Notes: generated from the sequence alone by a model not told the origin. Positions 46,201 through 54,547 are shown, numbered from the stretch's first letter. The stretch: 64,000 nt of DNA from Ornithomonoglobus_A sp045612845 (GCA_045612845.1 JAZKZV010000017.1:248001-312000); one strand, 5' to 3'. Made by a program: numbers and translations.

Positions 46201-47101
46201 TCTCGCCTGTTTGTGGGTCAACTACCGGCTCTGCTGCCACGTGATTTTTAATTCTTGCAGATATTGCAACCTTTTTATCGAACTTATAACGTCCTACTCT
46301 TGCCAAATCGTAACGTTTTGGGTCGAAGAACATATTCATAAGAAGCGACTCGGCACTTTCTACGTTCAGCGGTTCGCCCGGTCTTAATCTCTTGTATATT
46401 TCGAGAAGACCCTCTTCGCGTGATGTAGTTGCGTCTTTAGCAAGTGTTGATGTTATACGTACATCATCACCAAACATTTCTAAAATGTCTGCATTAGAAC
46501 CAAGCCCCATTGCTCTTAAAAATACTGTAACGGGGAGTTTTCTTGTTCTATCGATTCTTATTGAGAATACGTCGTTTGAATCTGTCTCATACTCAAGCCA
46601 TGCACCTCTGTATGGGATAACTGTTGATGCATATAAAGGCTTACCCGACTTATCTCTCTGGAACTCATAATACATTCCGGGAGAACGTACAAGCTGTGAT
46701 ACAATAACACGCTCTGCACCATTTATGATAAATGTTCCCTGCTCTGTCATAAGCGGGAAATCGCCCATAAATATTTCTTGCTCCTTAATTTCGCCTGTTT
46801 CCATATTAACAAGTCTTACGCTTACTTTTAAGGGCGCAGCATATTTTGCATCTCTTTCTTTACATTCCTCGACTGTATACTTGGGATTGTATTCAAGCTT
46901 GTAGTCAAAAAATTCAAGACTTAACTTTCCTGCATGGTCGGTTATGGGGGAAATATCGTGGAATACTTCTTTTAAACCCTCCTCGATAAACCACTTGTAG
47001 GAATTTTTCTGAACTTCAATAAGATTAGGCATTTCTAATGGCTCTTTAATCTTTGAATAGCTCAGACGGGTATTTTTTCCGGCTTCGATTTCATGAATCA
47101 T
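43268..47101 (-). CDS. rpoB: DNA-directed RNA polymerase subunit beta
   Basis: The 1277-residue subunit. It has GSSQLSQFMDQPNPLAELRH followed by KRRISALGPGGL (the rifampicin region, sensitive-type at the Asp, His and Ser positions), IETPEGPNIGLI, GYNYEDAVLISE and KMAGRHGNKGVVS. The last 75 or so residues are an unusually acidic tail (DGEDYDDDEDDESEDYY). It is preceded by a consensus promoter and a lytic transglycosylase gene, not by rplL and the other ribosomal genes that usually come first. AGGTGA precedes the ATG. Confidence 0.99.
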   Translation of the reverse strand: MIHEIEAGKNTRLSYSKIKEPLEMPNLIEVQKNSYKWFIEEGLKEVFHDISPITDHAGKLSLEFFDYKLEYNPKYTVEECKERDAKYAAPLKVSVRLVNMETGEIKEQEIFMGDFPLMTEQGTFIINGAERVIVSQLVRSPGMYYEFQRDKSGKPLYASTVIPYRGAWLEYETDSNDVFSIRIDRTRKLPVTVFLRAMGLGSNADILEMFGDDVRITSTLAKDATTSREEGLLEIYKRLRPGEPLNVESAESLLMNMFFDPKRYDLARVGRYKFDKKVAISARIKNHVAAEPVVDPQTGEIIAQKGEKISAEKANQIERLGINKVELLIEDKQVRVFSNNTVYIEDFVDFDISEYHLRKVSKPVLDEILEENKTEEDIKEAIRLRIDELSPKHITRDDMFASINYVLTLAMGTGAIDDIDHLGNRRLRSVGELLQNQIRIGLSRMERTVRERMSTQEMDIITPSSLINIRPVAATINEFFGSSQLSQFMDQPNPLAELRHKRRISALGPGGLSRERAGFEVRDVHYSHYGRMCPIETPEGPNIGLITSLATFARIDEYGFIEAPYRKVDKETGCVTDEILYMTADIEDDYIIAQANEPLDEEGRFLDKKVSARFRDEIVEVAPDRIDYMDVSPRQLVSVVTACIPFLENDDANRALMGSNMQCQAVPLLTTDSPIVGTGMEHKVAQDSGSAVLAREDGVVEKVASDCIIIKGESGTKHTHKLIKFTRSNQSTCINQKPIVKVGEKVKKNDIIADGPAMDNGELALGKNILIGFMTWEGYNYEDAVLISEELVMNDVFTSIHMEEYECEARDTKLGPEEITRDVPNVGEDMLKNLDDDGIIRIGAEVKPGDILVGKVTPKGETELTAEERLLRAIFGEKAREVRDTSLRVPHGESGIIVDVKKFTRENSDELSPGVNEVVCCYIAQKRKISVGDKMAGRHGNKGVVSRVLPKEDMPFLEDGTPLQIVLNPLGVPSRMNIGQVLEMHLGYAYRCLSLKTREELENIVVDEHFKQELIKAYEHKREDRFIKIATPVFDGAEDDDIKLAFKEAGLNNTYKSTVYDGRTGEKFDNDVTVGVMYYLKLHHLVDDKIHARSTGPYSLVTQQPLGGKAQFGGQRFGEMEVWALEAYGAAYTLQEILTVKSDDIVGRVKTYESIVKGENIPRSGIPESFKVLVKELQSLALDVRILNRDMEEIDLDASFEDDDDEGVIDARNEYKETMEEAEGYTDSFGEDDLDSANMVLDGEDYDDDEDDESEDYYDDEYDIDSEDSSFDEDIDS

Positions 47102-47187
47102 TTTAGCTAATCACCTCATTTTAAAATCCTTAACTTAACACCAAAATAGCTTGTCTGCCAATTTTGGCGATATTTATACAGTTTATA

Positions 47188-47216
47188 ATTATAACACAAA
47201 TTTCCATATGTGTCAA
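47188..47216 (-). promoter_or_regulatory. Consensus sigma-A promoter of rpoBC
   Basis: Read leftward, TTGACA (47216-47211), a 17-bp spacer and TATAAT (47193-47188), 86 bp before the rpoB start. This is the only promoter seen for rpoBC. Confidence 0.88.
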
Positions 47217-47246
47217 TACCCCAATTTTAATTTTTTAGAAAACAAA

Positions 47247-47276
47247 AAAAGCGGAAATCTCTTATATTCCGCTTTT
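47247..47276 (-). terminator. Intrinsic terminator of the lytic transglycosylase gene
   Basis: A 10-bp stem AAAAGCGGAA/TTCCGCTTTT with a 10-base loop, followed (leftward) by a T run. It separates the transglycosylase transcript from rpoBC. Confidence 0.88.
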
Positions 47277-47285
47277 CTATTTCTT

Positions 47286-48275
47286 TTAAGCTATTACATT
47301 TACTGTTCTGCTATCCTCTTCCCATTCTACTTCAAAGCCCAGGTTATCCATAACAAATCTTAACGGAATCATCGTTCTTCCGTTTACAAGACGTGCATAC
47401 ACATCAAGCGGCTCCTGCTTTCCGTTGACGTATGTATAATTTTCGCCAATAGGAATAAGAATAGTTGTCCCCTTATACGAAATTGTTACTTCATATTTCT
47501 TCTCGTTCCAGCTCACCTTTGCACCAAGCTTTTCGAATAAACCTCTTACGGGAATAAGTGTACGCTCATCTTCAATTATAGGATACTGATTCTTAAAATG
47601 AACAAGTTCACCGTTTACCCTCACCTTAGCACCTTTATAAGTCATAATAGGTTTATAATACGCCATAACTCTTTCTACATAGAGCTTATCGCCATAACTT
47701 TCGTATGGCCAGTTTTCTACATAGTCAACTGCATTTTCTCGCTCAGCCATCCATTCCTCGCCTGTTGCCTCTATAATTTTGTCTAAAACAGGCTGCCCGA
47801 AATTATAGCCCTGGAGCATTTTTACATAGTCGCAGTCATATGCCGCTAAAAGCTCTGCTATTAACATCGAGGCAAATGCAATGCTTTTTTCGGGGTCTAA
47901 TCTGTCCTCTAAGGTCCATTCCTCACCCGTAGTTTCCAGACCGAACTTTGCAAAAGCTTTTTCGTTGCTTTTTTCTATCTGCATAATTCCCCACGCAGGC
48001 ATTTCGGAACCGTCTTCTCTGTGGCTCCAGTTAATGCCCGATGACTCCTGCTGACATATTGCCGCTAAAATGTTAGGGTCTACCCCATACTGATTTCCAT
48101 ATTTTTCAAACAATTCAAAATACGATTTAACTCGCGAATTAACAGACATTGTTCCTGTATCAATTTCATCTGTGCTTGTACCACGATGGTCAGGAATTGC
48201 GCCCTGTGCAAATGCACTCAAAGACGAAAACGAAATAGCCAGGACACATAATAATGACGTAATCTTCTTTTTCAC
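47286..48275 (-). CDS. Secreted lytic transglycosylase with copper-amine-oxidase N-like domain
   Basis: A 329-residue exported protein. Signal peptide MKKKITSLLCVLAISFSSLS precedes an SLT-type muramidase fold: YGVDPNILAAICQQESSG (catalytic Glu in QQES), AWGIMQIEKSNEKAF and a KMLQGYNFG motif. The last 100 residues (VRVNGELVHF...ERTLIPVRGLFEKLG...GRTMIPLRFVMDNL) form the copper-amine-oxidase N-terminal-like domain that many clostridial surface proteins carry. It probably cuts peptidoglycan. It has its own promoter and terminator. Confidence 0.9.
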   Translation of the reverse strand: MKKKITSLLCVLAISFSSLSAFAQGAIPDHRGTSTDEIDTGTMSVNSRVKSYFELFEKYGNQYGVDPNILAAICQQESSGINWSHREDGSEMPAWGIMQIEKSNEKAFAKFGLETTGEEWTLEDRLDPEKSIAFASMLIAELLAAYDCDYVKMLQGYNFGQPVLDKIIEATGEEWMAERENAVDYVENWPYESYGDKLYVERVMAYYKPIMTYKGAKVRVNGELVHFKNQYPIIEDERTLIPVRGLFEKLGAKVSWNEKKYEVTISYKGTTILIPIGENYTYVNGKQEPLDVYARLVNGRTMIPLRFVMDNLGFEVEWEEDSRTVNVIA

Positions 48276-48315
48276 ATCAAAAATTCCTTTCTATTGTTTT
48301 TTACGCTATAGGCAC

Positions 48316-48344
48316 ATTATACACTATTTACTCAAATTCGTCAA
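48316..48344 (-). promoter_or_regulatory. Sigma-A promoter of the lytic transglycosylase gene
   Basis: Read leftward, TTGACG (48344-48339) and TATAAT (48321-48316), with a 17-bp spacer, 40 bp before the start codon. Confidence 0.8.
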
Positions 48345-48375
48345 TGGTTATTTCTTGCAAGGAAGTATATGCTAT

Positions 48376-49098
48376 TTAACTGGTAAGGATTTTATATGCC
48401 CTCTCCACACTCTCCGGTGTTGGTGTTTTAATGTTTTTAAGCTCATATTCTATTCCGAGTTGTTCCCACTTATGAATACCAAGAGTATGGTACGGCAACA
48501 CCTCAACCTTTTCTACATTATTTAATTTTTTTATAAAATCACCAAGCTTTTTAAGGCTTTCTTCATCATCATTTATTGTTGGTATAAGCACGTGCCTTAT
48601 CCATAACGGCTTTTTTGTTTCTGATAAATATCTTGCCATATCGAGTATGTTTTTGTTTGTGTGCCCTGTTAAGCTTTTGTGCTTACCATCATCAATGTGC
48701 TTTATATCAAGCATAACAAGGTCGGTATTTTGCATAAGCTTATTAAATTTTTCCAAGAAGTTTTCATCACGCGTAAATGGTTGTCCGCTTGTATCTATTA
48801 CGGTATGTATCCCCATTTGCTTTGCCTTTTCAAATAATTCACACAAAAAATCAATCTGAAAAAGAGGCTCTCCGCCACTGACGGTTATACCTCCGCTATC
48901 TTTCCAATATACCTTATACCTTATTGCTTTTTTCAGCAGTTCGTCCGCGGTAAGTTTTTCACCGGCATTCATGTTCCATGTATCAGGATTGTGGCAAAAT
49001 TTGCACCGCATGGGACAACCTGCAGTAAATATAACGAAACGAACTCCGGGTCCGTCTGCGGACCCGAAGCTCTCCGTTGAATGAATATATCCAATCAT
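48376..49098 (-). CDS. pflA: Pyruvate formate-lyase activating enzyme
   Basis: A 240-residue radical-SAM enzyme that makes the glycyl radical of PFL. The CxxxCxxC cluster is Cys28, Cys32 and Cys35 (CPMRCKFC), followed by HNPDTW and the GGEP motif (SGGEPLFQ). The ATG at 49098 (MIGYIHSTESFGSADGPGVR) is supported by AAGGAATT upstream and by family alignments. A longer upstream frame overlaps the end of pflB and is rejected. It lies 13 bp after pflB. Confidence 0.95.
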   Translation of the reverse strand: MIGYIHSTESFGSADGPGVRFVIFTAGCPMRCKFCHNPDTWNMNAGEKLTADELLKKAIRYKVYWKDSGGITVSGGEPLFQIDFLCELFEKAKQMGIHTVIDTSGQPFTRDENFLEKFNKLMQNTDLVMLDIKHIDDGKHKSLTGHTNKNILDMARYLSETKKPLWIRHVLIPTINDDEESLKKLGDFIKKLNNVEKVEVLPYHTLGIHKWEQLGIEYELKNIKTPTPESVERAYKILTS

Positions 49099-49111
49099 TT
49101 TTAATTCCTTA

Positions 49112-51361
49112 TTACATAGACTTGTGGCATGTTCTTGCAATAACATCAAGTTGTTGCTCATGTGTTAAGTCTATAAACTTAACTGCATAACCCGAAACTC
49201 TTATTGTAAAGTTTGCATACTCCTCTTTTTCGGGATGCTCCATTGCATCAATAAGCTTTTCTACACCAAATACATTTACGTTAAGGTGATGTGCACCCTG
49301 GTCGAAGTATCCGTCCATTACATTCACAAGATTATTTGTCTGCTCATCAATATTGTGTCCCAAAGCTTCGGGGCTTATTGTCTGAGTATTTGAGATACCG
49401 TCAAGTGCATACTCGTACGGAAGCTTTGCAACAGAGTTAAGCGATGCTAAAAGTCCGTTCTTTTCTGCTCCGTAGCTTGGATTAGCACCCGGTGATAGCG
49501 GTTCGCCTCCCTTTCTTCCGTCAGGAAGTGCTGCAGTTGCCTTTCCGTACACTACGTTAGATGTAATTGTAAGAATTGATGTTGTAGGCTCACTGTCTCT
49601 GTATGTGTGGTGCTTTCTTAGCTTGTTCATAAATGTCTTTAAAAGCCATACAGCTATATCGTCAGCTCTGTCATCGTCATTTCCGTATCTTGGGAAATCG
49701 CCTGTTGTTTCGAAATCAACAATTATTCCATCATCATCACGGATTGTCTTTACCTTTGCATACTTGATTGCACTTAAAGAGTCAACCACGTGTGAGAATC
49801 CTGCAATACCTGTTGCAAATGTACGTCTTACATCAGTATCTATTAACGCAAGCTCAGCAGCCTCATAGTAATACTTATCGTGCATGTAGTGAATAACGTT
49901 TAATGTATTTACATATAGCTCAGCAAGCCAGTCCATCATCATGTCATACTTTTGCATAACCTCGTCATAGTCAAGATATTCACTTGTAATTGGTCTGTAT
50001 GCGGGGCCTACCTGTTGCTTTGTTTTTGCATCAACACCGCCGTTCATAGCATATAGCAAGCACTTTGCAAGGTTTGCTCTTGCACCAAAGAACTGCAGTT
50101 CCTTACCTGTCTGAGTTGCAGATACACAACAACATATTGAGTAGTCATCTCCCCATACAGGACGCATAACATCATCATTTTCGTATTGAACAGAGCTTGT
50201 CTCAATAGAAATGAATGATGCATACTTCTTAAATTCTTCGGGAAGTCTCGAAGAATATAGAACTGTTAAGTTAGGCTCAGGTGATGGTCCCATATTTTCT
50301 AAGGTGTGCAAGAATCTGAAGTCATTTTTGGTAACCATGTGTCTTCCGTCCTGACCAATTCCTCCAACCTCAAGTGTTGCCCATACAGGGTCGCCTGAGA
50401 ATAGCTCGTTATAGGATGGTGTTCTTGCAAACTTAACCATTCTGAACTTCATAACAAGATGGTCAATAAGCTCTTGCGCCTCTTCTTCTGTAATTGTACC
50501 ATTTTGTAAATCACGGTTAATATATATATCAAGGAATGTAGAAATTCTTCCCACACTCATTGCTGCACCGTTTTGTGTTTTAATAGCACTAAGATATCCA
50601 AAGTATAGCCATTGTACAGCCTCTTTTGCATTTGTTGCAGGCTTTGAAATATCAAAACCGTAGCTTTGTGCCATCTCTTTCATCTGACCAAGTGCTCTGT
50701 ATTGCTCCTGAATTTCTTCTCTTAGACGGATAACATCATCACTCATTGTTTTTCCGCCGCAGTTTTTGAAATCCTCTGCCTTTTTTTGCATAAGAAAATC
50801 TATACCGTAGAGTGCAACTCTTCTGTAGTCGCCGACAATTCTTCCTCTTGCATATGCATCAGGAAGACCTGTTATAATCTTATTCTTTCTTGCAAGACGC
50901 ATTTCGTCTGTATACGCATCAAACACACCCTGATTATGAGTTTTATGATACTCTGTAAATATTCTGTGCATCTCACTATCAGGCTCGTATCCGTAGTTTT
51001 TGCAAGCCTCTTCAGCCATACGTATACCGCCATATGGCATAAATGCTCTTTTTAGCGGTTTATCGGTCTGTAAACCTACAACCGCCTCGAGGTCTTTTAA
51101 TTCCTCTTTTATATATCCAGGCTTATGTGAAGTGATAGATGATACAATATTTGTATCCATATCCAACACTCCGCCTCTTGCTCTTTCCTCTTTTTGAAGT
51201 TCCTTTAATTCGCCCCAAAGCTTATCTGTAGCTTCTGTTGGTGCTGATAAAAACGATGCATCGCCATCATATGCACTGAAGTTGCACTGAATAAAATCGC
51301 GAACATCTATTTCTTCTTGCCATGCATGACCTTTAAAGTCTTTCCATGCTTCGTTAAACAT
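49112..51361 (-). CDS. pflB: Formate C-acetyltransferase (pyruvate formate-lyase)
   Basis: Splits pyruvate and CoA into acetyl-CoA and formate in fermenting cells. It has 749 residues. The active-site cysteines lie near residue 410 (SICCCVSAT; three in a row rather than the usual two), and the radical Gly724 is in RVSGYAVKF near the C-terminus. The ATG at 51361 has GGAGGTGG upstream. The enzyme is oxygen-sensitive, fitting an anaerobe. pflA follows, and a TTGACA-17-TATATT promoter precedes. Confidence 0.96.
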   Translation of the reverse strand: MFNEAWKDFKGHAWQEEIDVRDFIQCNFSAYDGDASFLSAPTEATDKLWGELKELQKEERARGGVLDMDTNIVSSITSHKPGYIKEELKDLEAVVGLQTDKPLKRAFMPYGGIRMAEEACKNYGYEPDSEMHRIFTEYHKTHNQGVFDAYTDEMRLARKNKIITGLPDAYARGRIVGDYRRVALYGIDFLMQKKAEDFKNCGGKTMSDDVIRLREEIQEQYRALGQMKEMAQSYGFDISKPATNAKEAVQWLYFGYLSAIKTQNGAAMSVGRISTFLDIYINRDLQNGTITEEEAQELIDHLVMKFRMVKFARTPSYNELFSGDPVWATLEVGGIGQDGRHMVTKNDFRFLHTLENMGPSPEPNLTVLYSSRLPEEFKKYASFISIETSSVQYENDDVMRPVWGDDYSICCCVSATQTGKELQFFGARANLAKCLLYAMNGGVDAKTKQQVGPAYRPITSEYLDYDEVMQKYDMMMDWLAELYVNTLNVIHYMHDKYYYEAAELALIDTDVRRTFATGIAGFSHVVDSLSAIKYAKVKTIRDDDGIIVDFETTGDFPRYGNDDDRADDIAVWLLKTFMNKLRKHHTYRDSEPTTSILTITSNVVYGKATAALPDGRKGGEPLSPGANPSYGAEKNGLLASLNSVAKLPYEYALDGISNTQTISPEALGHNIDEQTNNLVNVMDGYFDQGAHHLNVNVFGVEKLIDAMEHPEKEEYANFTIRVSGYAVKFIDLTHEQQLDVIARTCHKSM

Positions 51362-51477
51362 ATTAACCCACCTCCGTAATTTTGTCACGTATGTTTATTG
51401 TATTATGCTTTTTGCAAATTACAGTTATCATTTTTATGGTTAAAACACCGCATACTTTATATATGGTGCTTTATATC

Positions 51478-51506
51478 AATATAGCACAATATACCGCCTT
51501 TGTCAA
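51478..51506 (-). promoter_or_regulatory. Sigma-A promoter of pflBA
   Basis: Read leftward, TTGACA (51506-51501) and TATATT (51483-51478), 17-bp spacer. The start codon lies about 115 bp further on. A nearby CACCATATATAAAG segment gives partial dyad symmetry with GGTGC, but I saw no clear Rex-type site. Confidence 0.7.
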
Positions 51507-51598
51507 CACGAAAAGGACAGAATGATGATTTTAAACAATTATATTTCGTTTAATAATATACCTTTTGGCAATTTTGCATTTTATACCAATTACAAAGT

Positions 51599-51626
51599 AA
51601 CTTAAAGTGTTTTTTTACATAATATA
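51599..51626 (+). promoter_or_regulatory. Candidate sigma-K (sporulation) promoter of dpaAB
   Basis: CATAATATA (51618-51626) fits the sigma-K -10 pattern CATAnnnTA, with AAC (51599-51601) 16 bp upstream as a -35. dpaAB is a known mother-cell (sigma-K) operon in spore formers. A sigma-A reading (TATAAT at 51623) lacks a -35 box. Confidence 0.5.
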
Positions 51627-51656
51627 ATACCATAACAATGTAAAGAAGGTGTTATA

Positions 51657-52523
51657 ATGTTTATGACGGTTTCTGTTATAGGCGGAGATTTACGTCAACT
51701 TACACTTGCAAGACTTTTAAAAAAGGAAGGCTACCATATATTCCTTTATGGATTTGACAAAAATATAGAAATTGACGATTTAGAGATAGAAGATGATGTT
51801 GATTACGTATTATCATCTGATATTGTTATACTTCCCGTACCGGTTACATTTGATGGTGAAACTATAAATGCACCATATTCAAAAACACCGCTCACAATAG
51901 CCGAGTTCTTAGACGGAATAGCTCAATCCGCCCTTGTTTTCGGCGGTCAGATAAAAAAAGATTTAGCAGATGCACTTGATGATAAAAGCATAAAATTTTA
52001 CGACTATTTAAAGCGAGAGGAATTAGCAATACGCAACTCTATCCCCACCGCTGAGGGAGCAATAAAAATTGCAATAGAAGAAACACCAATAACCATAAAC
52101 GGAAGCAACTGCCTTGTTTTGGGATACGGGCGAATAGGTAAAATATTATCTAAAATGCTATCGGGTTTGGGTGCAAATGTAACAGTAGAAGCACGAAAAT
52201 ATGCAGATTTAGCAATGATAGAAGGGCATGGCTTTGAGCCCCTTGCTCTCGGCAAGTTAAAAAGCTCAATAAAAAAATTTGATATTATTTTTAATACCAT
52301 ACCTGCCATGATTTTAGATAATGATATATTAAAATCAGTAAATAAAAATGCCCTTATTATAGACCTGTCCTCAAAACCCGGCGGAGTGGATTTTGAAACC
52401 GCAAAAGCCTTAGGCTTACACGTTATATGGGCATTGGGATTACCGGGTAAAATTGCACCCGTATCCTCAGGCGGTATAATAAAAGACACAATTATGAATA
52501 TTTTACATGAACTGGAGGTGTAG
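51657..52523 (+). CDS. dpaA: Dipicolinate synthase subunit A
   Basis: With DpaB, oxidises dihydrodipicolinate-stage intermediates to dipicolinic acid, the spore-core solute, in the mother cell. The 288-residue protein has the N-terminal VSVIGGDLRQLTLARLLKKE, a Rossmann NAD(P) site (CLVLGYGRIGKIL) and the late SSKPGGVDFE and PGKIAPVSSG motifs. AAGGTG precedes the ATG at 51657. The stop lies 3 bp before dpaB. Confidence 0.94.
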   Translation: MFMTVSVIGGDLRQLTLARLLKKEGYHIFLYGFDKNIEIDDLEIEDDVDYVLSSDIVILPVPVTFDGETINAPYSKTPLTIAEFLDGIAQSALVFGGQIKKDLADALDDKSIKFYDYLKREELAIRNSIPTAEGAIKIAIEETPITINGSNCLVLGYGRIGKILSKMLSGLGANVTVEARKYADLAMIEGHGFEPLALGKLKSSIKKFDIIFNTIPAMILDNDILKSVNKNALIIDLSSKPGGVDFETAKALGLHVIWALGLPGKIAPVSSGGIIKDTIMNILHELEV

Positions 52524-52526
52524 AAC

Positions 52527-53105
52527 TTGGAATTAAAAGATAAAAAAATCGGATTTGCAATGTGCGGCTCTTTTTGTACGTTCAAAAAAGCACTCGAAAC
52601 ACTGCAAACCCTTGCAGATGAGGGAGCAGACCTCTTTCCTATTATGAGCGAAATATCATACAGCACTGATACCCGATTCGGGAGTGCTAAATATTTTGCC
52701 GACGAAATTAAAAGTATAACAGGCAAGGATATTATAAAATCAGTTAAGGATGCCGAACCTATTGGCCCTAAAGGACTTCTTGATTTACTTATTGTACTGC
52801 CATGTACCGGAAATACTCTTGCAAAAATAGCAGGCGGCATTGCCGATACATCTGTAACTATGGCAGTAAAAGCACATCTTAGAAACCGTCGTCCCGTGCT
52901 TATAGCAGTTTCGACAAATGACGGTCTTGGAAGTGCGGCAAAAAACATAGGACACCTGTTAAATTGCAAAAACTTATATTTTCTTCCGCTCACACAGGAT
53001 GACTGCTACAAAAAACCAAACTCAATAGTGGCTGACTTTACTAAAATCATTCCCGCTGCCAAGGCGGCTCTTGACGGAGAACAAATTCAACCGCTTTTAA
53101 AGTAA
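52527..53105 (+). CDS. dpaB: Dipicolinate synthase subunit B
   Basis: The 192-residue flavoprotein-like partner of DpaA. It has IGFAMCGSFCTFKKA, a VLPCTGNTLAKIAGGIADTS loop, and SVTMAVKAHLRN-type helices (TDTSVTMAVKAH region). The start is TTG at 52527, supported by GGAGGTG about 8 bases upstream, which lies inside the 3' end of dpaA. The stop is 9 bp before a hairpin. Confidence 0.93.
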   Translation: MELKDKKIGFAMCGSFCTFKKALETLQTLADEGADLFPIMSEISYSTDTRFGSAKYFADEIKSITGKDIIKSVKDAEPIGPKGLLDLLIVLPCTGNTLAKIAGGIADTSVTMAVKAHLRNRRPVLIAVSTNDGLGSAAKNIGHLLNCKNLYFLPLTQDDCYKKPNSIVADFTKIIPAAKAALDGEQIQPLLK

Positions 53106-53113
53106 ACAAAAAA

Positions 53114-53142
53114 AGACAGCTAAGGGTTTTCCTTAGCTGTCT
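53114..53142 (-). terminator. Intrinsic terminator of the mtnN-luxS-xre operon
   Basis: A perfect 12-bp stem AGACAGCTAAGG/CCTTAGCTGTCT with loop GTTTT. The T run lies on the minus strand. It overlaps the 3' end of the xre gene. On the plus strand no T run follows, so it is weaker for dpaAB. Confidence 0.85.
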
Positions 53143-53381
53143 GATACTCCTAAAATTATGAAGTTAAGAGTTACACCGTAAAACATTGCCAATCGCATTA
53201 CACTCTCTACAGGCTGGTCATATTCACCTAACTCCATACGCTTTAACGAAGATGGTGAAATTTGTGTTGCAGCTGCAACGTCATCGCGGCTTAATTTTCT
53301 TGCTACTCTTAAATCTTTTAATCTTTGACCTATTGTTTTACTCGGTTTTTCCTCTTCTATTTGTATAACCTTATTATCCAT
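53133..53381 (-). CDS. Small XRE-family helix-turn-helix protein
   Basis: An 82-residue DNA-binding protein with a lambda-repressor-like HTH in the middle (IGQRLKDLRVARKLSRDDVA, then ATQISPSSLKRMELGEYDQP) and a hydrophobic C-terminus (LNFIILGVSDS). It overlaps luxS by one base (TAATG), so it is translated with luxS. The tight link suggests it regulates or responds to the methyl cycle or AI-2. No target was found. Confidence 0.88.
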   Translation of the reverse strand: MDNKVIQIEEEKPSKTIGQRLKDLRVARKLSRDDVAAATQISPSSLKRMELGEYDQPVESVMRLAMFYGVTLNFIILGVSDS

Positions 53382-53842
53382 TATAATTCCTCATACGTAC
53401 GTACAGTTTCAGTATTCTCAAGATGTGTTAAATATGCTCCGCATATTTTTTTTGCTTTTGCAAGATCGAGATTTATGTAATTTCCGCACTCAATGGCGCT
53501 GTTTCCAAAAACCTCGCCCTCAAAGTTCATAGTATCCTCAAAGCATTTTTTTACTGTTTTTAATACCTCGTCAGAACTTACACTATCACGGACTATAAGA
53601 TAAAATCCCGTTTGGCAACCCATGGGTCCAAAATACACAACATCATCTTTTATATCCGAATTCCTCATAAATGTTGCTATCATATGCTCTGTTGTATGTA
53701 TAGACGAATTATCGAGTAATATGCCCGTATTCGGTCTGCACATTCTTAAATCATAAGTAACGCAATCACCGTCAACTCTCGAAATATACATCCCCTCTTT
53801 TAAAATACGGTGGTCAACACAAAAGCTTTTTATTTTTTCCAT
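53381..53842 (-). CDS. luxS: S-ribosylhomocysteine lyase
   Basis: Splits S-ribosylhomocysteine to homocysteine and DPD, the precursor of autoinducer-2. The 153-residue length is typical. Zinc ligands are His49 and His53 (HTTEH) and Cys119 (IECGNY), with the base Glu52 and the GCQTGFY segment. It follows mtnN by 3 bp and is followed by xre with a one-base overlap. MtnN supplies its substrate. Confidence 0.97.
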   Translation of the reverse strand: MEKIKSFCVDHRILKEGMYISRVDGDCVTYDLRMCRPNTGILLDNSSIHTTEHMIATFMRNSDIKDDVVYFGPMGCQTGFYLIVRDSVSSDEVLKTVKKCFEDTMNFEGEVFGNSAIECGNYINLDLAKAKKICGAYLTHLENTETVRTYEEL

Positions 53843-53845
53843 TCT

Positions 53846-54547
53846 TTAAATCCTTCCTAATTTTTCGAACATCTTAAGTATTATTTCGATAGAATTTTTA
53901 GCCGCAAGCTTTGTAAATGTCAGAAAATCCATATGCGACTCACTGTTTGCACCATCAGATATTGCACGTAATACCGCAAAGGGCTTACTATTCATTGTGC
54001 ACACATGCCCTATGCTTGCGCCCTCCATTTCTGCCGCAATTACATTTTCGAATGAGTCTGTTATTTTTCTTCTTTGCTCATCAGAGGCAATAAACTGGTC
54101 GCCTGAGGCTATTGTACCTCTTACAACCTTTATACCCTCAATTTCATTTGCGCAATCATACATAATCTGTGATATTTTCTTATCACAATCCATATATACC
54201 GTATCTATTCCCGTTATAAAGCCAGCCTCGTCGCCTATTGGTGTTGTATCCATATCATGCTCAACAACCATATCCGCAACTGCTATGTCCCCTATTCCAA
54301 GCTCGGCGGACAATCCGCCCGCAACTCCTACATTTATAATAATATCGGGGTTAAACTCCATTATCATAGTCTGTGTGCATACCGCAGCATTTACCTTCCC
54401 CACACCTGCAGTTGCAACAACAGTTTTTATGCCTTTTATTTCCCCCTCATAGAACTTTACCGTGCTTATCGTCTTTGTATTAACATTATCCATAAGCTCC
54501 TTTAACGAGCGTACTTCAACGTCCATAGCACCGATTATACCTATCAT
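53846..54547 (-). CDS. mtnN: 5'-methylthioadenosine/S-adenosylhomocysteine nucleosidase
   Basis: Removes adenine from methylthioadenosine and S-adenosylhomocysteine, the step before LuxS. It has 233 residues from the ATG at 54547 (MIGIIGAMDVEV), backed by GGTGAG upstream; an in-frame TTG at 54562 is less likely. It has GVAGGL, TPIGDEAGF and VIAAEMEGASIGHV, the purine nucleosidase motifs. First gene of the mtnN-luxS-xre unit. Confidence 0.96.
   Translation of the reverse strand: MIGIIGAMDVEVRSLKELMDNVNTKTISTVKFYEGEIKGIKTVVATAGVGKVNAAVCTQTMIMEFNPDIIINVGVAGGLSAELGIGDIAVADMVVEHDMDTTPIGDEAGFITGIDTVYMDCDKKISQIMYDCANEIEGIKVVRGTIASGDQFIASDEQRRKITDSFENVIAAEMEGASIGHVCTMNSKPFAVLRAISDGANSESHMDFLTFTKLAAKNSIEIILKMFEKLGRI

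Noticed and set aside
51389..51656. Rex (redox) operator in the pflB promoter region
   Set aside because: No TTGTTAA-N4-TTAACAA-type site was found; partial dyads there are too short.
52004..52993. A 329-codon open frame antisense to dpaA and dpaB
   Set aside because: It spans two well-supported genes on the other strand and has no ribosome binding site or family match.
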